21,790 nt of DNA from CAWBRT01 sp049519595 (GTDB taxonomy: Bacteria; Acidobacteriota; Terriglobia; Terriglobales; Acidobacteriaceae), in contig JBEKQP010000070.1 of NCBI GenBank assembly GCA_049519595.1, positions 1-21,790 of the forward strand. The letters are read 5' to 3'. Numbering within the stretch: the first letter of the stretch is position 1; the number at the start of each line of letters is the position of its first letter. This document shows, one piece after another, positions 1 to 7,422 of this stretch. Under the pieces are notes generated by a model that made no database searches, was not told the DNA's origin, and saw nothing but the letters and a program-made list of their open reading frames with translations. Made by a program: the position numbers and the translations under genes.

Positions 1-1
1 C

Positions 2-2203
2 AATCGCTGCATGTTGCCGCTCGGGGCCGAATTCAAGCAGGTCGTCGCCTACAGCATCAGCGAGCGCGGCACGGAAGCACTCTACCAGTCGGCGGAAGTT
101 GGTTCGTCAAGGCGTTCGCACCTCGATCCAGAGCGACAGATGGCAGAGTACGCCGTGCTCGATTATCTGGCCGAGGGTGAATTGGTTCGTGAAGCGACGC
201 TGCGCGCCGCCACCGGTACTACGCGAGAGACGCTGCGCAGCCTGGTGGCAAAAAAATGGATCGTCCGCGAAGATCTTTCCACCGCACGCGATGCCCGTCG
301 AACCATAAAGATTGCCAGCCTGAAAGAGGATGAGCCTTCGCCCCAAGACGCGAATGACGGCGCGTGTCGGGAACCCCGTGCTGGCAAACTGAACGCCAAT
401 CAACAGAAGATTGTGACCCATCTGCGCGCCGCCGAAGGCCGGCTGCCCGTGGATGAACTCAGGCAGCTTTCGGTTCCCAAAACAACGCTGGCCACGCTGG
501 TCCGGCGAGGAGTCGTCGAGATTCTGGAAGAGCCGGCGGCGTTTGCCGTACCGGCCATGAAGCAGAGAAACACCATCGATTTTCCCTTCACGCCGGCGCA
601 GCAGCAGGCCCTGGAACGAATGAACCGGAGCGTTGAGGCGCGCCAATTCCAGGCGATCCTCCTTCACGGCGTCACCGGTTCAGGTAAGACCGCCGTCTAT
701 CTGGCGGCGATGAGGCAGGTCCTCAACGCGGGCCGGGGATCGATTCTGCTGGTGCCGGAAATTGGTCTCACGCCGCGGGTTGCCGCCGATCTGTACGGAA
801 TCTTTGGCGAACAGGTCGCCATCCTGCACTCGTCGCTCTCCGACGATGAACGCGCCGAGCAGTGGCACCGGTTGAGCCGCGGCGAAGCGCGCATCGCGGT
901 GGGAACGCGCTCGGCGGTGTTTGCTCCGGTCCAGGATTTGGCGCTCATCATCGTCGACGAGGAGCAAGACCACTCCTACAAGCAAGACGAGGCTCCGCGC
1001 TATCATGCGCGGGACGTTGCCGCCGTCCGCGCCAAAGGATTGAAGGCGACGGTCGTGTTCGGCTCCGCCACGCCCTCGCTGGAGTCGTATCACAACGCCA
1101 TCTCCGGCAAGTACGCGCTGTTGCGCCTGCCCGACCGCGTGCAACAACGCCCGCTGCCCGAGGTTGAGTTGATTGACATGCGCGAGGAGTTCCAGGCTTC
1201 CGGCAAGGAGCACCTGCTCTCGCGCAGACTGATCGAGGAAGTTACGTTGCGGATCGAGCGCGGCGAGCAGGCGATGATTCTGCTGAACCGGCGCGGCTAC
1301 TCGGCGTTTGTCATGTGCCGAGCGTGTGGCGATACCATCCAGTGCCGCGATTGCGCCATCGCGCTGACCCACCACAAGCGCGAGCATAAGCTGATGTGCC
1401 ACTACTGCGGCTACCAACAGGCGATTCCGAAGGTGTGTCCGAAGTGTGGCAGCGACTACGTACAGTTCCTCGGCACCGGCTCGGAGAAGCTGGAGGATAT
1501 GCTGCACGCCGCCTTTCCCACGGCGCGAATCGGCCGCATGGATCGCGATACGGTGCGCGGCCACCATGACTTCGAACGCATTCTTAGCGCCTTTACTGCC
1601 GGAGAACTGGATCTGCTGGTGGGCACGCAGATGATCGCCAAAGGGCATGACGTTCATGGCGTCACGCTGGTCGGGGTCGTCGGGGCCGATACCGCCTTAA
1701 GCCTGCCGGACTTCAGGGCCGCCGAGCGCACCTTCCAGCTGCTCACGCAGGTCGCGGGCCGCGCCGGACGCGGCTCGTCGCCGGGAAGAGTCGTGCTGCA
1801 AACCTATTTTCCCGAGCACTACGCGGTGCAGTTCGCGGCGCATCATGATTTCGAGGGCTTCTACGAGAAGGAACTTCGCTTCCGCGGCTGGATGCACTAC
1901 CCGCCTTTCACCTCCGTGGCCAATGTGATTGTACGCAGCGATCAGCAGGAACTCGCATTGCGCTACGCAGGCATACTTGGCAAGTGGTTTGAAGGCGAGC
2001 GGCACGAAGGGGTGCGCGTGATGGGGCCGGCTGCGGCACCCATCATCCGTCTGAAACGCGACTATCGTTATCATTTCCTGCTGAAGTCCGCCAGCCGCGA
2101 ACGGCTCAATTCGCTGCTTCGCGTCATGCTGCGGCACGCCGCGGAGCAGCACGTCCCGCGCAGCAACTTGGTGGTCGACGTGGACGCGATTTCGCTGTTG
2201 TGA
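2..2203 (+). CDS. priA: Primosomal replication-restart helicase PriA (5' end cut by window edge)
   Basis: PriA is a 3'-to-5' superfamily 2 DNA helicase that reloads the replisome at stalled forks. The reading frame is open to the left edge, and the protein begins inside the winged-helix region, so the N-terminal 3'-end-binding domain (about 100 residues) lies outside the window. An ATG at 11 exists but is unlikely to be the start. Counting from that ATG, the Walker A motif GVTGSGKT is near residues 220-227, the Walker B DEEQ at 316-319, and four CxxC pairs (CRAC, CRDC, CHYC, CPKC) between 436 and 479 form the two-zinc insertion typical of PriA. GTQMIAKGHD (motif V) and QVAGRAGR (motif VI, about 580) follow. 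E. coli PriA has DEEH where this has DEEQ. The gene converges on the membrane protease gene downstream. Identity is secure; only the true start is unknown. Confidence 0.96.
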   Translation, partial: NRCMLPLGAEFKQVVAYSISERGTEALYQSAEVGSSRRSHLDPERQMAEYAVLDYLAEGELVREATLRAATGTTRETLRSLVAKKWIVREDLSTARDARRTIKIASLKEDEPSPQDANDGACREPRAGKLNANQQKIVTHLRAAEGRLPVDELRQLSVPKTTLATLVRRGVVEILEEPAAFAVPAMKQRNTIDFPFTPAQQQALERMNRSVEARQFQAILLHGVTGSGKTAVYLAAMRQVLNAGRGSILLVPEIGLTPRVAADLYGIFGEQVAILHSSLSDDERAEQWHRLSRGEARIAVGTRSAVFAPVQDLALIIVDEEQDHSYKQDEAPRYHARDVAAVRAKGLKATVVFGSATPSLESYHNAISGKYALLRLPDRVQQRPLPEVELIDMREEFQASGKEHLLSRRLIEEVTLRIERGEQAMILLNRRGYSAFVMCRACGDTIQCRDCAIALTHHKREHKLMCHYCGYQQAIPKVCPKCGSDYVQFLGTGSEKLEDMLHAAFPTARIGRMDRDTVRGHHDFERILSAFTAGELDLLVGTQMIAKGHDVHGVTLVGVVGADTALSLPDFRAAERTFQLLTQVAGRAGRGSSPGRVVLQTYFPEHYAVQFAAHHDFEGFYEKELRFRGWMHYPPFTSVANVIVRSDQQELALRYAGILGKWFEGERHEGVRVMGPAAAPIIRLKRDYRYHFLLKSASRERLNSLLRVMLRHAAEQHVPRSNLVVDVDAISLL

Positions 2204-2274
2204 GGCGAAGCGGAGTGGAGCCACCCTTTGTTTTTTCTGCAGCAGAGACAAAAGGTGGCTCGGCTTCGCTCGCC
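2204..2274. terminator. Hairpin between convergent priA and the membrane protease gene
   Basis: Immediately after the priA stop, a 14-nt arm at 2218-2231 (GAGCCACCCTTTGT) pairs with 2248-2261 (ACAAAAGGTGGCTC), with one mismatch. Flanking sequences 2204-2217 and 2262-2274 can extend the stem imperfectly (GGCGAAGCG against CGCTCGCC-type sequence). The T-run is in the loop (2231-2236), not after the stem, so it is not a textbook intrinsic terminator. The position between two convergent stops suggests a bidirectional terminator or mRNA 3'-end stabiliser. A dispersed repeat is the alternative. Confidence 0.5.
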
Positions 2275-2306
2275 ATGACAGTCTGAATTTGTGGGGGGAA
2301 TCGCCG

Positions 2307-3338
2307 CTATCGGTGCAGGCGCAGGTGTATGAGGGCCTTGACATCGTCGGCCACGTCGCGCCCGGATGCTTGTCCGAACGGCGCCGGCACCAGCGTCAGC
2401 AGCAGCAGGAGCAGCGCCAGCAGAGACGTCGTGCGGCGCCGCTTGCTCAGTTCCGGCCACAAAGGCACGACCGGATGGCGTAGTCCGCTGACCCACAGCA
2501 ATATGGCCCACACGAACCACCCGAACCAGTAAAAGATTCCAAGCGGAACGAGCACCGCGATCGCAAGGCGCGAAACCCATCTGTGTGCACCGGGATTTAG
2601 CGCGAAAACGATGTGTCCGCCGTCCAACTGTCCGCCGGGAAGCAGGTTGAGAGATGTGGCAAACATCCCCACCCAGGCCGCAATTGCAATCGGGTGCAAC
2701 AACACTTGCCCGAAGCCGGGCAGCCAGTGGCCGGTGCACGCGCCGGCAAAGTAGCGTCCCAGTTGGAAGATGAGCGGAAATCCCAGCTCAATGTCCTGGT
2801 TAAGGGACGACGGAGCAGGGTGCGAGAGCAGCACTCCCGCGAACATCACCGGCAGCGCCACAACGAATCCTGCGAACGGACCGGCGATTCCGATATCGAA
2901 AAGCGCATCGCGCGAACGAATGCGCGAACGTATGCGGATGAACGCGCCCAGCGTTCCAATCAATGTGGGTGCCGGAATGAAAAACGGCAGGGTCGCTTCC
3001 ACGCGATACCGGCGGCAATAGAGGTAGTGACCCATTTCATGCGCCAGCAGGATTCCCATCAGCGTCAACGAAAATGGCAAGCCGAGCAGCAGCCGCGAGG
3101 GTTGGTGCATCACCCAAGTCACGGGAAACATCGGCAGAGCGTCGTCGCTCTCAACCAGGATCGGAAGGTTTTGCGAAAAGTTGTATTGCAGGCGGGCGCC
3201 GACCGTCAACGTAGTTACAAACGTCATCACCAGCAGCAACAAATGGAGCCAGTAGCGCTGCGCCGGACGTCTTACGTAAACGGCCTCAACCGGCCAGGAA
3301 AACTCCGGCGGCGGGATGGAGGGATTGGTCTCCGACAT
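2307..3338 (-). CDS. Site-2 protease family (M50) membrane metalloprotease
   Basis: A polytopic zinc metalloprotease of the S2P/M50 family, which cuts membrane-embedded substrates, often in signalling by regulated intramembrane proteolysis; its substrate cannot be told from sequence. From the ATG at 3338 it is 343 residues. The zinc motif HEMGH is at residues 100-104, inside a hydrophobic stretch. The second metal site motif NLLPGGQLDGGH has its Asp at 239. An early hydrophobic segment (about residues 27-46) and several later ones indicate about five to six membrane spans; the C-terminal tail is short. A TTG at 3356 would add six residues, but family members usually open with a short soluble, proline-rich tail, so the ATG is preferred. 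The ribosome-binding site is weak. It lies 129 bp downstream of the HU gene on the same strand and may be read through from it. Confidence 0.9.
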   Translation of the reverse strand: MSETNPSIPPPEFSWPVEAVYVRRPAQRYWLHLLLLVMTFVTTLTVGARLQYNFSQNLPILVESDDALPMFPVTWVMHQPSRLLLGLPFSLTLMGILLAHEMGHYLYCRRYRVEATLPFFIPAPTLIGTLGAFIRIRSRIRSRDALFDIGIAGPFAGFVVALPVMFAGVLLSHPAPSSLNQDIELGFPLIFQLGRYFAGACTGHWLPGFGQVLLHPIAIAAWVGMFATSLNLLPGGQLDGGHIVFALNPGAHRWVSRLAIAVLVPLGIFYWFGWFVWAILLWVSGLRHPVVPLWPELSKRRRTTSLLALLLLLLTLVPAPFGQASGRDVADDVKALIHLRLHR

Positions 3339-3467
3339 CAAGAACCGATTCTTCAAATCACCAGCAGCTTGCTGGCTTGGCGTAATGAGAACTCATGCGA
3401 GCTGATCGGCGGGCCACCGGGGCAGAAATCTCCATAGACCCATGCACCGACAACCGCCGCAGGGAGG

Positions 3468-3737
3468 TCAGTCGATCGACTGCAATTCCTTGCCCGGCTT
3501 AAATCGAACCGCCTTGCCCGGGGGGATATTGACCTCCGCGCCGGTTCTGGGGTTCCGTCCGATACCGGTTTTGCGCGGCCGGACATTAAACACCCCAAAC
3601 CCGCGAAGCTCGATGCGGTCGCCGTTGGCCAGCGCCTTCTTCATCGAGTCAAATACGGTTTCCACCGCCGTTTCGGCCTTCGTCTTTGTGACTCCGGTCT
3701 TGTTGACGACCTCGTTGATAATGTCCAGCTTGATCAC
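3468..3737 (-). CDS. HU/IHF-family nucleoid DNA-binding protein
   Basis: An 89-residue histone-like protein that binds and bends DNA as a dimer, compacting the nucleoid. The whole HU fold is present: N-terminal helices (residues 1-40), the GFGVFNVRPR strand, and the DNA-binding arm with the family signature GRNPRTGAEVNIP around residues 60-72, ending in a basic KAVRFKPGKEL strand. The start is GTG at 3737, supported by GGAG at 3745-3748, seven bases upstream. It diverges from dcd across about 370 bp containing a perfect 15-bp palindrome and a 96-bp palindromic element, either of which could influence expression. HU and IHF subunits are hard to separate by sequence alone; the size and the lack of a recognisable partner gene nearby favour a homodimeric HU. 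Confidence 0.95.
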   Translation of the reverse strand: MIKLDIINEVVNKTGVTKTKAETAVETVFDSMKKALANGDRIELRGFGVFNVRPRKTGIGRNPRTGAEVNIPPGKAVRFKPGKELQSID

Positions 3738-3836
3738 GCAGCCGCTCCGGATTCCATGGTTTCGCTAGGCTTACGCCGGGCGCACTTCTGTTGCATTAGG
3801 CTATCGTCCAAAGCCGCAAAACGCAAGGACTTCAGA

Positions 3837-3851
3837 AAAGTTCCGAACTTT
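3837..3851. promoter_or_regulatory. Perfect 7+1+7 palindrome, possible operator
   Basis: AAAGTTC-C-GAACTTT is a perfect palindrome with a one-base centre. It lies about 100 bp upstream of the HU start codon and about 265 bp upstream of dcd. The short centre makes it a better protein-binding site than RNA hairpin. GTTC/GAAC half-sites occur in some repressor operators, but the spacing does not match the Bacillus LexA type (GAAC-N4-GTTC). No regulator is assigned. Confidence 0.35.
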
Positions 3852-3883
3852 CCAATTTGCACGGCAGAATGGCGAGCCGGGCA

Positions 3884-3979
3884 TTAGAGCAGTTTAGGAA
3901 TTAGTGTATTCCGCGTTCACCGCCGGGCTGAATCGCCCGGCTGCTTTGACCACTACACTTTTCGCTAAACTGGTCTAGC
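3884..3979. repeat. 96-bp palindromic repeat element, copy 1
   Basis: A long imperfect inverted repeat centred on GCCGGGC-TGAATC-GCCCGGC (3922-3941). The outer arms also pair: TTAGAGCAGTTTAG at 3884-3897 mirrors CTAAACTGGTCTAG at 3965-3978, and AGTGTA near 3903-3908 mirrors TACACT on the right. The same length and architecture recur, in inverted orientation, at 10272-10367. This resembles a REP/MITE-like dispersed palindrome; no transposase gene is present. Confidence 0.65.
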
Positions 3980-4056
3980 TGAGAGCCCCGCGTACGCAGC
4001 TGCCTCGCGGAAAATAGCGTATTGCAACCCGGACTTGATCGCCGGGAGCTGCTGAA

Positions 4057-4065
4057 TGTTAAGAT
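4057..4065 (+). promoter_or_regulatory. Candidate extended -10 promoter for dcd
   Basis: TG-T-TAAGAT reads as an extended -10 element. TTGATC at 4035-4040 could act as a weak -35 element with a long 19-bp spacer. Transcription would begin near 4072, leaving a leader of about 38 nt before the dcd ATG. Motif inspection only. Confidence 0.35.
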
Positions 4066-4109
4066 GACCACACCTTGACGGCACACGCCGAGTGAACGTT
4101 GGGAGCAGC

Positions 4110-4664
4110 ATGTCTATCAAGAGTGACCGTTGGATTCGCGAAATGGCGCTGAAGCACCAGATGATCAGCCCTTTTTCCGAGAAGCAGGTGCGCCAGGGAG
4201 TGATCTCCTATGGGCTGTCGTCATACGGCTACGACCTGCGTGTGGCGGACGAATTCAAGATTTTCACCAATGTCAATTCCACCATCGTCGATCCCAAGAA
4301 CTTCGACGAGCGCTCGTTTGTCACCGTGCAATCCGAATGTTGCATCGTTCCGCCCAACTCATTCGCGCTCGCCCGCTCGATTGAGTACTTCAAGATTCCG
4401 CGCGATGTGCTGACGATCTGCCTTGGCAAATCGACCTACGCGAGGTGCGGCATCATCGTCAACGTCACCCCTTTTGAGCCGGAGTGGGAGGGCTATGTCA
4501 CGCTTGAGATCTCAAACACCACGCCACTGCCGGCCAAAATTTACGCTAACGAAGGGCTTTGCCAGATTATTTTCTTCCAGTCCGACGAGGCGTGCGAGAC
4601 CAGTTACGCCGATCGCAAAGGCAAGTACCAGGGTCAGCAGGGCATCGTGCTGCCGAAGCTGTAA
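4110..4664 (+). CDS. dcd: dCTP deaminase
   Basis: Deaminates dCTP to dUTP, feeding dUTPase and thymidylate synthesis; it is a cytosolic homotrimer of the dUTPase fold. The 184-residue protein matches the shorter Dcd type found outside the enterobacteria. Visible motifs are SYGYDLRV (38-45), the PPNSFALARS strand (81-90), LGKSTYARCGIIVNVTP (105-121) carrying the basic and small active-site residues, and EWEGYVTLEISNTTP (125-139) with the likely catalytic Glu at 133. The C-terminal KYQGQQG (172-178) is the phosphate-capping loop. An in-frame GTG at 4092 would add six residues, but the ATG at 4110 follows GGGAG at 4101-4105 and gives the usual MSIKSD start. Whether it also has dUTPase activity, as in some archaeal homologues, cannot be settled by reading. 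It works upstream of thymidylate kinase, also encoded in this window. Confidence 0.96.
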   Translation: MSIKSDRWIREMALKHQMISPFSEKQVRQGVISYGLSSYGYDLRVADEFKIFTNVNSTIVDPKNFDERSFVTVQSECCIVPPNSFALARSIEYFKIPRDVLTICLGKSTYARCGIIVNVTPFEPEWEGYVTLEISNTTPLPAKIYANEGLCQIIFFQSDEACETSYADRKGKYQGQQGIVLPKL

Positions 4665-4817
4665 AAGTGAGACAAGAGCGAAGCCCGATCACCAGAGCAG
4701 TACCTGGAGATATCCTTCGCTGCGGGTGTCATCGTGAGGAGGTTCGCCGCATTTGCGAATCGACGTGACGATCCATGCATTTCGCCGAGCGTGACCCGAA
4801 GGCCGGAAAAAGCAAAT

Positions 4818-4880
4818 CCACCGCTCTAGCCGGCAATGGTATTTCAAGATACACCAGCTTCAGAACTACACTAGCAGTGG
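4818..4880 (+). repeat. Short inverted repeat just upstream of sua5
   Basis: CCACCGCTCTAG at 4818-4829 and CTAGCAGTGG at 4871-4880 form an imperfect inverted repeat ending one base before the sua5 ATG at 4882. If transcribed it would pair across the 5' leader. There is no clear Shine-Dalgarno sequence here. TACACT at 4867-4872 could be a -10 element, which would give an almost leaderless message. Confidence 0.3.
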
Positions 4881-4881
4881 C

Positions 4882-5949
4882 ATGCGCTCGCTTCTAATCG
4901 AAATCTCTTCCGTGAAGGCTACCGCCGACGATCCTGCGATCCGCCAGGCTGCCGCGATCATCCGCCGCGGAGGGCTCGTCGCGTTCCCTACTGAAACCGT
5001 TTACGGCCTCGGGGCCAATGCCCTGGATGGCGAGGCGGTACGGCGCATCTTCGAGGCCAAGCAGCGGCCCGCCTGGGACCCGATCATTGTGCATGCCTGC
5101 TCGGTCGAGATGGCCAAGACCCTGGTGAAAGAGTGGCCCGAGGTGGCCCGGAAGCTGTCGGCGTGCTTCATGCCGGGACCGCTTACGCTGCTGCTGCCCA
5201 AGCGCGACATCATTCCCGACGCATGTACCGCCGGGCGGGAGAAAGTTGGTATTCGCATTCCGGCGCATCCGGTGGCCCTGGCCTTGATCGAAGCCGCCGG
5301 GGTGCCGATTGCCGCGCCCAGCGCCAACCGCTTTGGGGGCACCAGCCCGACCACCGCCAGCCACGTGCAACGCGATCTCGATGGCCGCATCGACGCCATC
5401 CTCGATGCCGGACCGTGCGCGATCGGCGTAGAGTCCACGGTCATCGACATCACCGCGCAGCCGCCGGTCATTTACCGTCCCGGTGGCGTTAGCCGCGAGC
5501 AGATAGAGTTCGTCATTGGCGCCGTGCGCCTCCCAGCCCGCGAGATCCGCGATACCGTGCCGCCCGAGGGTCTGGAATCGCCTGGCCTCGGCATGCGGCA
5601 CTACGCTCCGCGCGCGAGGCTTGTGCTGGTCGACGACGAACGCACGATGGAAATAGCGATCAAGCAACTCGTCGCGTGCGGCGAGCATGTCGGCCTTATG
5701 CTGCCCGACGGCTGGCTCAGCCTGGAACAGGTCCGCCAGTGCATTGTCTTTTCCTGGGGTGAATTCGACCAGCTTGCGGTGCTCGCCACCCGTCTCTATG
5801 CCGGCCTGCGCTGGCTCGACGAACACCAGGCTACGGTTATCCTTTGCCCCGTTCCACCTGCAACCGGCATAGGTCTTGCGATTCTCGACCGCCTGCGGAA
5901 GGCGGCGACGCCGCTCAACTCCAGCTCGTCAGAGGATTCGATGCGGTAA
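4882..5949 (+). CDS. sua5: L-threonylcarbamoyladenylate synthase, Sua5/YwlC type
   Basis: Makes threonylcarbamoyl-AMP from threonine, bicarbonate and ATP, the first step of t6A37 modification in ANN-decoding tRNAs; the product is used by the TsaBDE complex. The 355 residues form two domains: an N-terminal YrdC domain (about 10-215) with PTETVYGLG (36-44), the KQRP motif (60-63), SANRFGGTSPT (from 147), GVESTVID and YRPGG; then the SPGLGMRHYAP linker (233-243) and the C-terminal Sua5 domain (about 245-340), which distinguishes this longer form from TsaC. The interdomain linker closes over the active site in characterised Sua5 proteins. The start is ATG 4882; no strong ribosome-binding site precedes it, but the N-terminus aligns well with the family. 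It stands alone on the plus strand, so it is probably monocistronic. Confidence 0.95.
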   Translation: MRSLLIEISSVKATADDPAIRQAAAIIRRGGLVAFPTETVYGLGANALDGEAVRRIFEAKQRPAWDPIIVHACSVEMAKTLVKEWPEVARKLSACFMPGPLTLLLPKRDIIPDACTAGREKVGIRIPAHPVALALIEAAGVPIAAPSANRFGGTSPTTASHVQRDLDGRIDAILDAGPCAIGVESTVIDITAQPPVIYRPGGVSREQIEFVIGAVRLPAREIRDTVPPEGLESPGLGMRHYAPRARLVLVDDERTMEIAIKQLVACGEHVGLMLPDGWLSLEQVRQCIVFSWGEFDQLAVLATRLYAGLRWLDEHQATVILCPVPPATGIGLAILDRLRKAATPLNSSSSEDSMR

Positions 5950-6057
5950 CGATCTCGCGATCAGGCAACTAGCGATACTACCTCGCAAAGGCCGCATGGA
6001 GTGGGCTATCCACCTGATGCTGACCGACTGCATGAACTTCCCGTTTGATGTCATGAA

Positions 6058-7044
6058 TTAGTGACTCTCATACTGGACGAGCACATTGCCCAGTAATGGC
6101 CAGCCGACTCCAAAGCATTGCGCGGGCGTGCTTATTGACAACGTGATCGGGACACCAGCCGCGTAGTTCAGCGAAAGCGTTCCGCTGTCGTTCTCACTTC
6201 CCTGGATCGTCAATGCTTGCGCCGTCGTCCCATCGCTAATTTCGATCACCGCGTTTGTCCTGCAGTGTGACGGAGGCACAGCAACGTGCGCCTGAATACT
6301 CGAAACCGTTATCGCCGAGCCGGGAGTGAAGGTTGACACGCTATACTTCGCGGAGAACCCGGGCACGAACGCACTCCACAGTTGCGCGGCGCTTTGTCCC
6401 TGTACGGCTTGGCCCTGGGCTAACTCGATCTCTAACTCAGGCTCATGGCTGGTAAGTGTGCTCTCCTTGCTGTCGAATAAGACAGTTGTACTGGGTTGGG
6501 CCGCAGCGTTCGTTATCTCCACACCGAAATTCTGTGCCGGGCTCGTTATCCACTGTTGCACGGTCGAGGTAATGTCAATGACAAGAAACGTGTTGGTGGT
6601 CGAGACCGGCACGTTAGAAACGACCGGCGCACCAACTGTGGGTGCTGTGTTGTACGTCACCGCACTCTCCGACCAGGCGCTCGTCACGGGGGATACATCA
6701 ATGCCTCCGCTGGTGATCACGTCATTTACAAACAGACGCAGGCTCGCTTTACTGATCTGCGAGGCCGTCAAGCCAGCCGGAAGCACAGAGAGATCAAACT
6801 GAATCAAGGATGATTGGCCGGAACCAACCGCCAGGTTGGGGGCCGACCCGAAATTCGTGGACGGGTTTGAGGAGTCAACGATGGTATCCCCGACCGGCGG
6901 AGCTGACTGCGCCGAAGCAGCAGAGACCAGCAGCAGCAACGTCGCTATGCCGAACCCAAACGAGAGAACCCAACTGAAACGTCTCTTGTTCGTCTTCGAG
7001 CGGAACCGCGAGGACAGGACTGTGTGGACAAAGCTGAAGCGCAT
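6058..7044 (-). CDS. Exported DNRLRE-domain protein with an uncharacterised C-terminal domain
   Basis: A secreted or surface protein of 328 residues. The signal peptide has an unusually long basic n-region (residues 1-24), a hydrophobic core (about 25-41) and a likely signal peptidase I site after ASA at 45; there is no lipobox cysteine. Residues about 50-208 match the DNRLRE/CBM96-like beta-sandwich: SSLIQFDLSVLPAG (78-91), SKASLRLFVN (98-107), TYNTAPTVGAP (130-140) and WITSPAQNFGVEI (165-177). Residues about 215-328 form a second beta-rich domain I cannot name; it has two cysteines (261 and 310) that could form a disulfide after export and ends PLLGNVLVQYESH. The start is ATG at 7044, with GGAG at 7051-7054 six bases upstream; ATG codons further upstream at 7056 and 7065 lack this. 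DNRLRE domains occur in adhesive and polysaccharide-associated surface proteins; the ligand here is unknown. Confidence 0.8.
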   Translation of the reverse strand: MRFSFVHTVLSSRFRSKTNKRRFSWVLSFGFGIATLLLLVSAASAQSAPPVGDTIVDSSNPSTNFGSAPNLAVGSGQSSLIQFDLSVLPAGLTASQISKASLRLFVNDVITSGGIDVSPVTSAWSESAVTYNTAPTVGAPVVSNVPVSTTNTFLVIDITSTVQQWITSPAQNFGVEITNAAAQPSTTVLFDSKESTLTSHEPELEIELAQGQAVQGQSAAQLWSAFVPGFSAKYSVSTFTPGSAITVSSIQAHVAVPPSHCRTNAVIEISDGTTAQALTIQGSENDSGTLSLNYAAGVPITLSISTPAQCFGVGWPLLGNVLVQYESH

Positions 7045-7422
7045 AACTAACTCCATTCCGCGCATAGAGCGGGCCAAGCATTGGATTTTTGAGTTGAACT
7101 ACGGCCAAAGGCCTTGGCAGTTAGGATTCGGAAACAGCGCGGCGCCCGCAACAGATGCAGTCATCAACTTCCGTGCTCTTCCTGCCGATGAGGTGAGATG
7201 CTGAAGAGTGTTCGAATGATTTCTGAGTTTTGCTTCGCACCGTAATAGGCCCAACTGGCGGATGGGAGATGAAGGTAAGTTACAGAAAACAATGGTGGCC
7301 AGGGGTAGCACCGGCGATTGCACACGATCAGTGAAACTGGCGATTGATCGCCATACCACCAGTTATGGTCAGGACGAATAGAAGAAGCGCAAGAGCGGCG
7401 CAGGACGGAGCGCTCGCCAAAA
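7045..7422. other. Non-coding region between hfq and the DNRLRE gene
   Basis: About 380 bp with no convincing gene. It contains the ribosome-binding site of the DNRLRE gene (7051-7054), a GGCCAAAGGCC palindrome near 7102-7112 and a repeated GGCGATTG near 7313 and 7340. The minus-strand open frame at 7099-7359 has no recognisable features. It probably holds the 3' end of the hfq message and the DNRLRE promoter, neither of which I can place. Confidence 0.6.

Larger units (their letters stand above)
3738..4109. other. Divergent intergenic region between HU gene and dcd
   Basis: About 370 bp without a convincing gene. It holds the HU ribosome-binding site, the palindrome at 3837-3851, the 96-bp palindromic element at 3884-3979, a short CCCGG/CCGGG inverted repeat near 4029-4047 and a candidate extended -10 for dcd at 4057-4065. 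Short open frames here lack ribosome-binding sites and family features. Confidence 0.7.

Noticed and set aside
680..1657. 325-codon minus-strand open frame within priA
   Set aside because: Lies opposite the helicase core with all PriA motifs in the plus frame; the long antisense frame is a usual effect of high GC.
2613..3437. 274-codon plus-strand open frame opposite the membrane protease gene
   Set aside because: Its translation is very basic and Gln/Arg-rich without domains, while the opposite strand encodes HEMGH and LDGGH protease motifs.
7351..7368. CCATACC...TTATGG inverted repeat as a terminator for hfq
   Set aside because: Short, imperfect, AT-poor flanks and no T-run on the hfq strand; not distinguishable from chance.
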